Of a stretch of 64,000 nt of DNA, positions 22,890-30,442 are shown piece after piece. The stretch covers positions 19,058 to 83,057 of the forward strand of contig JAQGLY010000095.1 in assembly GCA_028292625.1 (NCBI GenBank), given 5' to 3'. A model generated the notes under the pieces. That model was given only the letters and a program-made list of their open reading frames with translations, was not told the DNA's origin and did no database searches. The stretch comes from Herbaspirillum sp. (GTDB lineage Bacteria; Pseudomonadota; Gammaproteobacteria; Burkholderiales; Burkholderiaceae_D). The stretch's first letter is position 1. Each line of letters opens with the position of its first letter. The translations under genes were made by a program, and so were the position numbers.

Positions 22890-23317
22890 GCGCACTGGTC
22901 ATCAATAGTACCGAATCACTGCAGCGCGCTCTGGGTGACATGCGCGATCTATGGGTTCGTCACAAGTTCCTGCGCGTCAGCATTAAGGCGGGGAAGGATC
23001 GCAGTATTCCACAAAATGCCCTCACGCATGCCTGGTATGCCCAGATCGCGCGCGAGTTGCGCGACGATGACGAGATGGGCTGGAAGTGCTACTGCAAGCT
23101 GCATCACGGGGTGCCGATCATGCGCACCGAAGATGAAGAGTTTCGCACCTCCTATGACGCTGTTATTAGGCCGCTCTCATACGAAAACAAGCTCATTGCC
23201 ATGCGCTGCTGGCCGGTCACTTCGCTTATGACCAAAGAGCAGCTAGGCAGATATGCCGATGCCATTCAGGCTGATTTCGCGCGCCGCAATGTGATTCTTG
23301 AATCGGTTGCCGCATGA
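22886..23317 (+). CDS. ninB: NinB-like recombination protein
   Basis: A 143-residue protein. LGDMRDLWVRHKFLRVSIKA, then GKDRSIPQNALTHAWYAQIA matches the NinB/YbcN signature (basic strand, then S-x-x-QN-x-x-x-W-x). NinB binds single-stranded DNA and takes part in lambda Red-type recombination. It overlaps both the methyltransferase gene and ninG by 4 bp, the usual nin-region order. Confidence 0.85.
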   Translation: MSALVINSTESLQRALGDMRDLWVRHKFLRVSIKAGKDRSIPQNALTHAWYAQIARELRDDDEMGWKCYCKLHHGVPIMRTEDEEFRTSYDAVIRPLSYENKLIAMRCWPVTSLMTKEQLGRYADAIQADFARRNVILESVAA

Positions 23318-23982
23318 CTTACTCCACCCTGAAGCCATCAACAAAGCCAATGAAGCGCGGCACCATCAAGCCAAAGGCCGCATCGGTGTCAGGGATGCTT
23401 CGCACGGCCGTTCTCAAGTCGGCCAAGCCGTCGCTAGCGGCCAAGCCCAAGATGCGGAAGTGCACGATCTGCAAAACGCCTTTCCAGGCCCGTAGCAGTT
23501 TGCATAAGACATGTTCCACGCCATGCGCGATTAGCTTTGTCTCTCAGAATAGAGCAAAAGTGGAGCGCAAGGAGCTTACTGCTCGCAAGTTGGCCATCAA
23601 GCCACGCGCTAAGTGGATGGCCGAGGCTCAGGCAGCAGTGAACGCCGTTGTACGTGAGCGTGACCGTCTGGACGGCTGCATTTCATGCGACAAGCCAGCA
23701 ACGTGGAACGGGCAATGGCATGCCTCCCACTATTTGTCCGTTGGCGCACATCCCGCAACACGCTTCGACCTTTCCAATATCCACAAGGCTTGCTCAGTCT
23801 GCAATAACTACCTTTCCGGGAACATTCGCGCCTATCGGCCGCGCCTGATCGCCAAGATTGGGATGGAGGCGGTGGAGCGCCTAGAAGGGTCGCATGAACC
23901 GAAGAAATATACCGTCGATGAGTTGCGGGCGATCACAACTGAACACAAAGCCAAATTGAAGGTATTAAAGGAATCGATGTAA
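23314..23982 (+). CDS. ninG: NinG-like recombination endonuclease
   Basis: A 222-residue protein: CTICKTPFQARSSLHKTCST near residue 50, then DGCISCDKPATWNGQWHASH, YLSVGAHPATRFDLSNIHKA, CSVCNNYLSG. These two zinc clusters with an HNH-like core are typical of NinG (Rap), which acts on recombination intermediates. It overlaps ninB by 4 bp and the next gene by 1 bp. Confidence 0.92.
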   Translation: MTYSTLKPSTKPMKRGTIKPKAASVSGMLRTAVLKSAKPSLAAKPKMRKCTICKTPFQARSSLHKTCSTPCAISFVSQNRAKVERKELTARKLAIKPRAKWMAEAQAAVNAVVRERDRLDGCISCDKPATWNGQWHASHYLSVGAHPATRFDLSNIHKACSVCNNYLSGNIRAYRPRLIAKIGMEAVERLEGSHEPKKYTVDELRAITTEHKAKLKVLKESM

Positions 23983-24785
23983 TGGCAAAAGCCGATATCT
24001 GGATGCCGCTGTACATCGGGGATTACCTTGCCGATACGACGCGTCTGACTACTGAGCAGCATGGCGCCTATCTGCTCTTGATTATGGATTACTGGCGCAA
24101 TGGACCGCCGCCAGACGATGACATAATTTTGTGTAGCGTGTGCCGGGCAAATGCACAAAGCTGGAAGAAGCTGCGCCCAGTTATGGTTCGATTCTTCGAG
24201 GTGAGGGATGCCAATTGGCACCATTCGCGTATCGATCGCGAGATCGCGGATGCCGCAAAAGCAAAAGACAAGGCAGTTTCCAAGGCGTCGAAAGGTGCGG
24301 AGGCGCGATGGGGCAAGCATGCTGCCGAGCAAGAGAATAATAATGCTCCAAGCATTTCTTCAAGCAATGCTCCAAGTAATGCTTCAAGCATAAGCCAAGC
24401 AATGCTTGAGCAATGCTCTTTACCATCACCTTCATTAAATTCAAAAACCAAATCAAAAGCAGATGCAACCGCTTCGCGTTTGCCTGCTGACTGGCAGCCA
24501 GACGAGCGACAGATTGAGTTTTGCAGCGCCGAGCGCCCAGACCTGGACCCGATGACTGTCGCAGACCGATTTAGGGATTACTGGATTGCTGTTCCGGGAG
24601 TGAAGGGGCGCAAAACCGACTGGATGGCCACGTGGAGAAACTGGGTGAGGAGCGAGCGACAACAGGCCCGCGCATCCCCTGAGCGCCCCAAAAAATTCGA
24701 CCCTACCGCCTACGTGAACCGCAACAAGACGAGAGCCAAAGATGAACGCACCATTGAATTTGATCAGCACGGCGAACCCATTTGA
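23982..24785 (+). CDS. DUF1376-type replication initiator (O-like)
   Basis: A 267-residue protein. The N-terminus (IWMPLYIGDYLADTTRLTTE, then QHGAYLLLIMDYWRNG) is the DUF1376/YdaU winged-helix domain. A Ser/Asn-rich linker (residues 118-155) is encoded by short DNA repeats, and the C-terminal part has WRNWVRSERQQ. By position before a P-like helicase loader it should be the origin-binding protein, with the origin inside its own gene as in lambda O. Confidence 0.85.
   Translation: MAKADIWMPLYIGDYLADTTRLTTEQHGAYLLLIMDYWRNGPPPDDDIILCSVCRANAQSWKKLRPVMVRFFEVRDANWHHSRIDREIADAAKAKDKAVSKASKGAEARWGKHAAEQENNNAPSISSSNAPSNASSISQAMLEQCSLPSPSLNSKTKSKADATASRLPADWQPDERQIEFCSAERPDLDPMTVADRFRDYWIAVPGVKGRKTDWMATWRNWVRSERQQARASPERPKKFDPTAYVNRNKTRAKDERTIEFDQHGEPI
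24341..24460 (+). repeat. Iteron-like repeats and AT-rich stretch; candidate replication origin
   Basis: Between 24341 and 24418 a unit close to CAAGCAATGCTY occurs about six times, at 11-14-bp spacing (for example at 24361, 24373, 24385, 24396). It is followed by an AT-rich run (24419-24460). This arrangement, inside the initiator gene, mirrors the lambda origin. The repeats also encode the Ser/Asn linker, so a purely protein-level cause is possible. Confidence 0.5.
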
Positions 24786-25485
24786 TGTGTGGTTCCAGCC
24801 TGTCGAGGCGCTGAAAGGCCTGTCGATGATGGATCATTTGTACAACCGTCTCGATGGCGCATACCCGCATAAGTGGCGGTCGAACTTCCCCAATACGGAT
24901 GCGATCGACAATTGGAAAGTGTCATGGGCGGAAGCATTCGAGGAAGAGGGCATCACCCCGAACGATATCAGGGCTGGGCTAAAAGCATGCCGTTCAAAGT
25001 ACGACTGGCCGCCAAGCTGCGCCGAGTTCATCAAAGCATGCCGGCCATCTATCGATCCGATGGTCGCGTACTACGAGGCCGTTGCGGGTTGCCAGGCACG
25101 CAGCAAGGGAGAAGTCGGGGAATGGTCGCATCCGGCAATTTTCTGGGCGGCACGCACCTTGTCGCATGACCTGCTTAGCCAGACTTATTCGCAGGTCAAA
25201 GTCCGATGGGAATTGTCGCTTGCCGAGCAAATGGAAAAGGCCGAATGGGAAGAAATTCCCAAGCCGATGAAGCAGTTGGCCGCGCCGGGGAGGGGTGATC
25301 TGTCCCGCGAGAAGGCTGCTGAGCTGATTAGGGAGCACAAAGCCGAGGGCGTCATCAAGACGGAAACGTCACGCGTCGATCACCTTCGCTGGGCGCGGGA
25401 AATCATGAAGCGGCACGAAAAGAAAGACCGGAGCGTCCCGATGGTATCGCTCAAAAACGCTCGTGAAGCGCTGGGCATTCAATAA
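24742..25485 (+). CDS. Replication protein P-like helicase loader
   Basis: A 247-residue protein overlapping the O-like gene by 44 bp. MMDHLYNRLDGAYPHKWRSN, then WAEAFEEEGITPNDIRAGLK and WPPSCAEFIKACRP are the N-terminal features of lambda P-type proteins, which load the host DnaB helicase. The C-terminus is charged and helical (REIMKRHEKKDRS-like). Confidence 0.85.
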   Translation: MNAPLNLISTANPFDVWFQPVEALKGLSMMDHLYNRLDGAYPHKWRSNFPNTDAIDNWKVSWAEAFEEEGITPNDIRAGLKACRSKYDWPPSCAEFIKACRPSIDPMVAYYEAVAGCQARSKGEVGEWSHPAIFWAARTLSHDLLSQTYSQVKVRWELSLAEQMEKAEWEEIPKPMKQLAAPGRGDLSREKAAELIREHKAEGVIKTETSRVDHLRWAREIMKRHEKKDRSVPMVSLKNAREALGIQ

Positions 25486-25508
25486 ACGAAAATCGACCGA
25501 GGAGCATG

Positions 25509-26426
25509 ATGAATATCGAAGAACAGCGGATTTTGCAGGCGTATGCGGAGGGTAAGGTAGCGCCCCAAGCGACTGCCGAACATATGGAAAATATCCATGA
25601 GTTGGCAAAGCGCCTTCAAAGCAAGGCATACAGCCATGGCAATGCGGACGCCGGCAGCCACTACAGCGACAACTATTATCGTGCGGTCGCGGCTGAGTCG
25701 GATGAAGCGATGGGCGCATTGATTAACGCCTGCAAAGCGATCGCCACCCCTCCAGCCAGCAAGGCAGGCGCCGGCGAAGCCTTAGCCGTCGCGGTCAGTG
25801 CGCTGAAATTCTATGCTGATGGCGATCACTTCTCGCTGTCTGATCCTGATGCATGGGACACCGTGAGCGGTGAGCCGCAGAATTTCCAATGCGACGAAGC
25901 TGGTACCGCAACGGTCGAGGATGGCTCCCTAGCGAAACTGGCATTGCAGGAAATCGCAGGCGAAAACAAAGCCTACACTGAAATGGTTGCTCGCAGTGAT
26001 GCTGAGGAAGGTACGTGCAGCAAATGCAGCCAACCGTGGATCGACCACGACTTCGGTGTGCCGGAGCCATATTGTCCTGCCGCCCAGCCTCTACCAGTAG
26101 CCGCATACGATGACGCTCAAAATAGAATAATGATAGCAGTCGAAGACTTGCTAAAAGTAGCTGGCTGCGCTGCGTATTCGGAAACTGATGTTCTTGCTGC
26201 TTACAACAAGATCGAAAATCTTGTTATGTCGGTGGAGTTGTTCAAGGATGCGGAGCGGTATCGTTTTGGCCTGACGCACAAAGCGATCGATCCGGAAGGC
26301 TTCGAAATCGGCATGGCGCGTGTCAAATGGAATGCTGACGGCTCTGTCCATTCCTTTCTTTGGTGCTGCACCGATAGTCACGAGATCGATGCTGCCATCG
26401 CCATGCAGCAGGGAGAGAAGCAATGA
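25509..26426 (+). CDS. Hypothetical phage protein, modular
   Basis: A 305-residue protein; ATG at 25509 is preferred over 25506 because GAGG then stands 6-7 nt upstream. It has patches shared with early-left proteins: ATPPASKAG (as in 4412-5275) and AQPLPVAA (as in 3615-4415). A CSKCSQPWIDHDF segment could bind zinc. It looks like a mosaic accessory gene. Function unknown. Confidence 0.65.
   Translation: MNIEEQRILQAYAEGKVAPQATAEHMENIHELAKRLQSKAYSHGNADAGSHYSDNYYRAVAAESDEAMGALINACKAIATPPASKAGAGEALAVAVSALKFYADGDHFSLSDPDAWDTVSGEPQNFQCDEAGTATVEDGSLAKLALQEIAGENKAYTEMVARSDAEEGTCSKCSQPWIDHDFGVPEPYCPAAQPLPVAAYDDAQNRIMIAVEDLLKVAGCAAYSETDVLAAYNKIENLVMSVELFKDAERYRFGLTHKAIDPEGFEIGMARVKWNADGSVHSFLWCCTDSHEIDAAIAMQQGEKQ
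26081..26104. repeat. 24-bp inverted repeat, right copy
   Basis: Identical to the reverse complement of 3793-3816 in the early-left operon. Confidence 0.85.
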
Positions 26427-26803
26427 GCGACCGCGAACTGATCGAGCGCGCTGCGCGTGCAGCAGGGTTAAAACACTTGACTGAATGGTCGGACAAAATC
26501 ACCGATTGGGATAGCCAGCATCATGGACGACCAGCTTTGCACTCTAATGGCCCTGGAGGTCAATGTAACTCATGGAACCCACTCAATGACGATGGCGACG
26601 CGCTGCGCCTAGCCGTGAAGCTGGACATCATCGTTCGTCAGAAATTTGCAATGGTGACCGCCGAGTATCCTTGGGTCGATGAGGAGCTCAACAACAGAAA
26701 GGCGCTATGTGAAGGCGTGCTGGATGATCGCTATGCTGCTACCCGCCGCGCCATCGTCCGGGCTGCTTCCGCCATCGCCAAACTTCAATCGGGTGCGGCA
26801 TGA
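26423..26803 (+). CDS. Hypothetical phage protein
   Basis: A 126-residue protein with WNPLNDDGDALRLAVKLDI in the middle, a recurring signature of small accessory phage proteins, and the end AIAKLQSGAA shared with 3615-4415. Coupled to both neighbours by 4-bp overlaps. Function unknown. Confidence 0.7.
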   Translation: MSDRELIERAARAAGLKHLTEWSDKITDWDSQHHGRPALHSNGPGGQCNSWNPLNDDGDALRLAVKLDIIVRQKFAMVTAEYPWVDEELNNRKALCEGVLDDRYAATRRAIVRAASAIAKLQSGAA

Positions 26804-26816
26804 GCGCGGCGGTGAC
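26771..26816. repeat. 46-bp inverted repeat, right copy
   Basis: Matches the minus strand of 3602-3647 with one mismatch; covers a stop/start junction as on the left. Confidence 0.9.
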
Positions 26817-27024
26817 GCAGTGGTTCACGGAGCCGCCGGTTCATCCAGGGGTGTATGAAAGTACGCTTCACGGCATACCGCCCGACCACGCCGCCCATTT
26901 TGGGTGTAAGTGGGATGGCGAGGCATGGTTCTGGGCTGCTACCTGTGAAAGATGTTTTGAGCAAAAACGCACTTGGCGCGGCCTCGCCGACAAGCCGTCA
27001 TGCGATGTCGCGGCGACGATATGA
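26800..27024 (+). CDS. Small phage protein, paralogue of the 10348 gene product
   Basis: A 74-residue protein, MSAAVTQWFTEPPVHPGVYE at the start and RTWRGLADKPS near the end, clearly related to the product of 10348-10590. The first codons lie in the 46-bp inverted repeat. Coupled by ATGA on both sides. Function unknown. Confidence 0.75.
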   Translation: MSAAVTQWFTEPPVHPGVYESTLHGIPPDHAAHFGCKWDGEAWFWAATCERCFEQKRTWRGLADKPSCDVAATI

Positions 27025-27338
27025 CCACCCCAAACCCGCTCCCGCGCCCCAGCCAAATCACCGAATGGATGAAGCCCGGCGACCACTATCAGGCCAATAA
27101 CCTATCCAAGAAATTCGGGTGCAAGGTAAAGGAGATGACGCCGATCTTGCGAGGCATGGTCGAGGCCAGCGCAATCAACACGGTCGTTATCGGAAACCTC
27201 CGCAGCTACTACATTCCGCTACCGGTTGTCATCGATCCGAATCTGCCAGTGCGCTACATAGCGACATGGAGCCCCTTGACCGACTATACGGCGAAGCAAC
27301 GAGCCTTTATGGCTGGATGTATGGCGATAAGGAGATGA
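27021..27338 (+). CDS. Hypothetical phage protein
   Basis: A 105-residue protein from the ATG at 27021, which overlaps the previous stop. TEWMKPGDHYQANNLSKKFG, then CKVKEMTPILRGMVEASAIN resembles a winged-helix DNA-binding segment. Family not recognised. Confidence 0.65.
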   Translation: MTTPNPLPRPSQITEWMKPGDHYQANNLSKKFGCKVKEMTPILRGMVEASAINTVVIGNLRSYYIPLPVVIDPNLPVRYIATWSPLTDYTAKQRAFMAGCMAIRR

Positions 27339-27418
27339 AAATGGAAGCGAAGATGATGCTTGTACTGTCTGCTCCAGCTGACGCTGGTTCCAGCCGAGAA
27401 AGCGAGGCGCCCCAATGA
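27335..27418 (+). CDS. Tiny protein (27 aa)
   Basis: A 27-codon frame starting MKMEAKMMLVLSAPADAGSS, with overlapping stop/start codons at both ends (27335-27338 and 27415-27418) and GGAG just before the ATG. It may chiefly couple translation to the phosphatase gene. Confidence 0.45.
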   Translation: MKMEAKMMLVLSAPADAGSSRESEAPQ

Positions 27419-28125
27419 TCGAGCACTACGAAATTAACACGGCCGGCCGCGACCTTATTGTGGGCGATATTCACGGCTACTTCACGCGTCTGCAGGCATG
27501 CCTCGATGGCGTTGGCTTCGATCCGGCCATTGATCGTCTGTTCAGCGTCGGCGATCTGGTGGACCGCGGCCCTGAATCCCGCCTTGCTTTGGAATGGCTG
27601 GAAAAGCCGTGGTTCCATGCGATCGCGGGAAACCATGAGGACATGGCGATCCGCTTTCCTAACGGGAACATGGATGCGGAGAACTATATCGCGAATGGCG
27701 GGGGCTGGAACGTAGCCAATACCGACTGGGAGCGAATCCAGTTCGCCGATGCATTTGCGGCGCTACCGATTGCAATTGAGCTGGAAACGGCCGGCGGCCT
27801 CATCGGCATTGTGCATGCTGACTGCCCCATGTCGACATGGGGCGGATTTATCGCTGAATTGCGAGACCCGAATATTTCAAAGTCTCGGCGCAGGGCCTTG
27901 ATCGATTCCGCCCAATGGTCGCGCGCCCGGATTGAGTCGTCGTGGAGCGGCGGGGTGCCCGACGTGCGCGCAGTGGTAGTCGGCCACACACCACTGCTTC
28001 AGTTCACCAGCCTGGGAAATGTCCTGTACATCGACACCGGCGGATGGTTCCCAGAAAACAAAGGTGGGAATTTCACTCTGCTAGATGCCGCTACATTGCA
28101 GCCGGCACGGCAGATTGAGGGGTGA
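27415..28125 (+). CDS. PPP-family metallophosphatase (NinI/lambda phosphatase type)
   Basis: A 236-residue protein with the full metal-site series: GDIHG (residues 18-22), GDLVDRG (near 46-52), GNHE (near 72-75) and a late GHTP, as in lambda NinI Ser/Thr phosphatase. It would remove phosphate from proteins or small molecules in the cytoplasm. It stands in the usual nin-region place before the Q-like gene. Confidence 0.92.
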   Translation: MIEHYEINTAGRDLIVGDIHGYFTRLQACLDGVGFDPAIDRLFSVGDLVDRGPESRLALEWLEKPWFHAIAGNHEDMAIRFPNGNMDAENYIANGGGWNVANTDWERIQFADAFAALPIAIELETAGGLIGIVHADCPMSTWGGFIAELRDPNISKSRRRALIDSAQWSRARIESSWSGGVPDVRAVVVGHTPLLQFTSLGNVLYIDTGGWFPENKGGNFTLLDAATLQPARQIEG

Positions 28126-28132
28126 TGGACCG

Positions 28133-28327
28133 ATGCCCCGAAAACTTGAAAACGTCGAGCGATACGCAATCCCGCTTCACCAAGAGAACAAGCGACGCAC
28201 CGCGGTATTGGAGTCGAAGTTTTACGGGTACGGCGGCGATCCAGCGAATCACGTTGAGTTTGAGTCGGAAATCAGGCGCCAGGAATTGGCGAAACGAAAG
28301 AAGCGCAAATCGAAGGGGACTAAATGA
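28133..28327 (+). CDS. Small basic protein (64 aa)
   Basis: A 64-residue lysine/arginine-rich protein, MPRKLENVERYAIPLHQENK at the start and KRKKRKSKGTK at the end. It overlaps the Q-like gene by 4 bp. Likely nucleic-acid-binding; family unknown. Confidence 0.6.
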   Translation: MPRKLENVERYAIPLHQENKRRTAVLESKFYGYGGDPANHVEFESEIRRQELAKRKKRKSKGTK

Positions 28328-28830
28328 AATTTGCACAGCAATACTCGCGCGCTACCCATTCCAGCGATCTCCGCTGCGATGAGCACCATGGCGACACAGA
28401 CAAACTGGCGGCCGCCGCATTGTCGAGCGAACTCGGCGCTTCGCTGTTCCGGGTCAAGTTCGGCAATGATGCAACAACATATGCCGCGCTGCTGGCGAAG
28501 TGGAGCGAATTGGTCGTCAAAAAATCCATCCATCGCGAATGGCCTAAACATGTTACTGCGCATAAGGTTGCGGTCGCATCTTTAGACTATTGGCTCAATG
28601 ATGTATGCCCGGCATGCAGCGGGAAGGCATACGAACCGCTCGCTAGCGCGCCGAATGTTCTCTCGGATATGCAGTGCAAGGCGTGCAAGGGGCAGGGCAA
28701 GCGGCCGCTTGTTTGCGAGCATCGGGCCAGGGATTTCGTTGCCGACATGGTCGAGGAACTGGAGGATATGGCGCGCACCGCCGGCAACAACGCCATGCGG
28801 AAATTGGCCTCTGACATGGATTTTGTGTAA
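28324..28830 (+). CDS. Q-like late antiterminator
   Basis: A 168-residue protein. LDYWLNDVCPACSGKAYEPL, then CKACKGQGKRPLVCE gives a DnaJ-like zinc finger with C-x2-C pairs, as in phage Q-type antitermination proteins. A charged helical C-terminus follows. The next features downstream are a near-consensus promoter (28846-28875) and a strong terminator (29027-29056), as at lambda pR'/tR'. It should let RNA polymerase read through into the late genes. Confidence 0.8.
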   Translation: MKFAQQYSRATHSSDLRCDEHHGDTDKLAAAALSSELGASLFRVKFGNDATTYAALLAKWSELVVKKSIHREWPKHVTAHKVAVASLDYWLNDVCPACSGKAYEPLASAPNVLSDMQCKACKGQGKRPLVCEHRARDFVADMVEELEDMARTAGNNAMRKLASDMDFV

Positions 28831-28845
28831 TTTCGCAACAAATGA

Positions 28846-28875
28846 TTGCGCTGTATGTAAACACATGGGTATAAT
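28846..28875 (+). promoter_or_regulatory. Late promoter (pR'-like)
   Basis: TTGCGC (28846-28851), an 18-bp spacer, TATAAT (28870-28875). It is the best promoter match in the window and sits 16 bp after the Q-like gene. Confidence 0.75.
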
Positions 28876-28881
28876 GTCGGC

Positions 28882-29056
28882 ACTGCACATCCATCGGGCG
28901 ACCTTTCGATGTGCATAATTTGGGGCTATGCCACCGCACCGGCTTAGGTTAAGCCGCCTTCCATTTGATGGAAAGCCGCCTCTAAATTTTTGCTACTTGT
29001 AAGATATACCTGAGCATTTTCAAGAGCCTCGCGCCTTTACCGGTCCGAGGTTTTTT
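28882..29056 (+). ncRNA. Short leader RNA between late promoter and terminator
   Basis: Transcription from the late promoter to the terminator at 29027-29056 would give an RNA of about 175 nt without a credible gene. It holds two tight hairpins side by side: GGCTTA-GGT-TAAGCC (28941-28955) and TTCCAT-TTG-ATGGAA (28959-28973). This matches the short lambda 6S-type transcript. Whether it has a function of its own is unknown. Confidence 0.45.
29027..29056 (+). terminator. Late-leader terminator (tR'-like)
   Basis: Stem CCTCG (29027-29031), 14-nt loop, stem CGAGG (29046-29050), then six T. It would stop late transcription unless Q acts. Confidence 0.75.
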
Positions 29057-29235
29057 GCATTTCAGAACGCGGGAGCGTATACGCAATATCTGGCGATATC
29101 CGGGCGATGCCGAATACGAAAACGGCTGACGAAGCAGCCCGGAAGCAGTGCCGACCAGTGGGCGCCGAATAATCAGCGGGTGCCGCTCAAAAGGCCGCAC
29201 GCTCACCGCGCCGGACGCTGTACCCGGCAACCTAT
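29057..29235. other. Gap without supported gene
   Basis: About 180 bp between the late terminator and hicB. A 21-codon frame (MPNTKTADEAARKQCRPVGA, one more residue) is possible, but has no ribosome site. Nothing else is visible. Confidence 0.4.
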
Positions 29236-29649
29236 TTAAACAACGACAAGCTCCAAGTGCTTTCCGAGCGCTCCGAGCGCCTGTTCGATGCGATCGATCT
29301 TGGATGTGTGCCTGAGGTCGATCAAACGGTTAATTTCCTGCGGCGAAGTTTCCATGCGGCGGGCGAGCTCTGATGGGCCGACCTTTTCCTCCAGCATGCG
29401 GTTGAGCAGCAAGGCCTTAGCCGAAATGCTGATTGGTAGATCGATCAAGACCTCACCACGTTTCGGTGCTGAGGGGCGCGGAACGATGCGCTTTTCATCG
29501 AAGTACACGCCCATTGTCAAAGCCAGGACGTCACGGGCCATAAACTTTGCATCATCCTCGTTATCGCCTTGGGTGATTGCCTCTGGCAAGTCGCGGAATG
29601 TGACGAGAATGAAATCGCCGTCTTTTTCAAATTTGGCTGGATATTGCAT
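29236..29649 (-). CDS. hicB: HicB antitoxin
   Basis: From the ATG at 29649 (GAGGAAATT upstream) the protein is 137 residues. Residues 1-50 (MQYPAKFEKDGDFILVTFRD, LPEAITQGDNEDDA) are the HicB RNase-H-like fold; the C-terminus (GPSELARRMETSPQEINRLI) is an HTH for autoregulation. It neutralises HicA. An upstream palindrome (29670-29683) is a likely operator. Confidence 0.9.
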   Translation of the reverse strand: MQYPAKFEKDGDFILVTFRDLPEAITQGDNEDDAKFMARDVLALTMGVYFDEKRIVPRPSAPKRGEVLIDLPISISAKALLLNRMLEEKVGPSELARRMETSPQEINRLIDLRHTSKIDRIEQALGALGKHLELVVV

Positions 29650-29669
29650 AATTTCCTCGCATAAATGTC

Positions 29670-29683
29670 GGATCACATGATCC
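29670..29683. promoter_or_regulatory. Palindrome before hicB
   Basis: GGATCA-CA-TGATCC, 20 bp upstream of the hicB start. It may be a HicB operator for a separate hicB promoter. Confidence 0.4.
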
Positions 29684-29726
29684 AAGGATAAAGCCTGGTA
29701 GTGCCGTGAATCAGAGTTAGTTCGGC

Positions 29727-29742
29727 AAAACCCCTTTCGGGG
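29727..29742 (-). terminator. Short hairpin between hicA and hicB
   Basis: On the minus strand CCCC-GAAA-GGGG followed by TTTT, 7 bp after the hicA stop. It may terminate most hicA transcripts. Confidence 0.45.
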
Positions 29743-29748
29743 CCTGCC

Positions 29749-29925
29749 TCACTTTAGGTTTAGCTGTTTCTTAACTGCTTGGACAATGCCGGTTCCAAGT
29801 TCTTTTGCCGGGTGTCTGGGTAGGAAACTCGTTTTGCCGTTTAGCTTGACTTTCGTGTGGTTGCCGCCTTCTTCGAATGTCGCGCCTTGCTGCTTGAGCC
29901 ACCTAACAAATTCACTCTGTTTCAC
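29749..29925 (-). CDS. hicA: HicA toxin (mRNA interferase)
   Basis: A 58-residue protein from a GTG at 29925 with GGGGG upstream. VKQSEFVRWLKQQGATFEEG, then GNHTKVKLNGKTSFLPRHPA, KELGTGIVQAVKKQLNL is the full dsRBD-like HicA fold with its catalytic His. It cuts mRNA when free of HicB. It lies upstream of hicB in the usual toxin-first order, with a gap of about 100 bp that holds a hairpin. Confidence 0.92.
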   Translation of the reverse strand: MKQSEFVRWLKQQGATFEEGGNHTKVKLNGKTSFLPRHPAKELGTGIVQAVKKQLNLK

Positions 29926-29956
29926 CGCACCCCCTTTGTTTGTTTCAGTAAGTACA

Positions 29957-30004
29957 GTTTAAACATTATTGTTTAATAGCGCAAGCATTATTTAAACAAT
30001 TTTG
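29957..30004. promoter_or_regulatory. AT-rich dyads upstream of hicA
   Basis: Two related sites, TTTAAACATTATTGTTTAA (29958-29976) and TTTAAACAATTTT (29992-30004), flank the likely hicA promoter region. They probably bind HicB or the HicAB complex. Confidence 0.45.
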
Positions 30005-30043
30005 ATTAATATTTATCGAATCTCCTTCCACGAAAGTGGACTT

Positions 30044-30075
30044 GCCCGCGCCGCAAATTGGTCGCGGGCTTTTTT
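30044..30075 (+). terminator. Strong intrinsic terminator before the late genes
   Basis: Stem GCCCGCG (30044-30050), 12-nt loop, stem CGCGGGC (30063-30069), six T. A second small hairpin, TCCAC-GAAA-GTGGA (30027-30040), precedes it. Late transcripts need antitermination to pass. Confidence 0.8.
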
Positions 30076-30163
30076 ATTGGCGGCTCCAGCCGTACTTCCC
30101 TGCGAGAGTGGTGACGAGGGTATCCCCGCATCCATGTGCGGCGCATCACGATAAGGGTTCAAA

Positions 30164-30442
30164 ATGTCACTGCTCACCACAAATTTCGACAGCGGAACGA
30201 TTGATGCCAGTACCGTCGCGATCGTTCCGGCGGCCATACATGGCTGTCAAATGCCGCTCACAGCGACGTTGAAAAGTGCTGCGGGAGGTCGCGCCATTCA
30301 GCTGTCAACTGATGGCGGCGTGGAATACTTCACCCCGACAGTTGACACCACAAGCGCCACAATGCTGATCGTGATAATCGGTGCGCCGGTGTCGCACATC
30401 AAATTTACCGGAGCTGCCGGCGATACCTGGAGCGTTCGTTGA
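30164..30442 (+). CDS. Small structural-type protein before the glycosidase
   Basis: A 92-residue beta-rich protein, MSLLTTNFDSGTIDASTVAI at the start, ending FTGAAGDTWSVR. Its stop overlaps the start of the glycosidase-like gene (4 bp), so the two are probably co-translated and may work together on the particle. Family not recognised. Confidence 0.6.
   Translation: MSLLTTNFDSGTIDASTVAIVPAAIHGCQMPLTATLKSAAGGRAIQLSTDGGVEYFTPTVDTTSATMLIVIIGAPVSHIKFTGAAGDTWSVR

Noticed and set aside
24336..24418. Repeats in the O-like gene as a possible CRISPR-like array
   Set aside because: Units are short, imperfect and without spacers; iterons or a low-complexity linker explain them.
30044..30075. Hairpin as a packaging (cos) site
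   Set aside because: GC stem with a T-run is better explained as a terminator; no symmetric cos-like element is evident.
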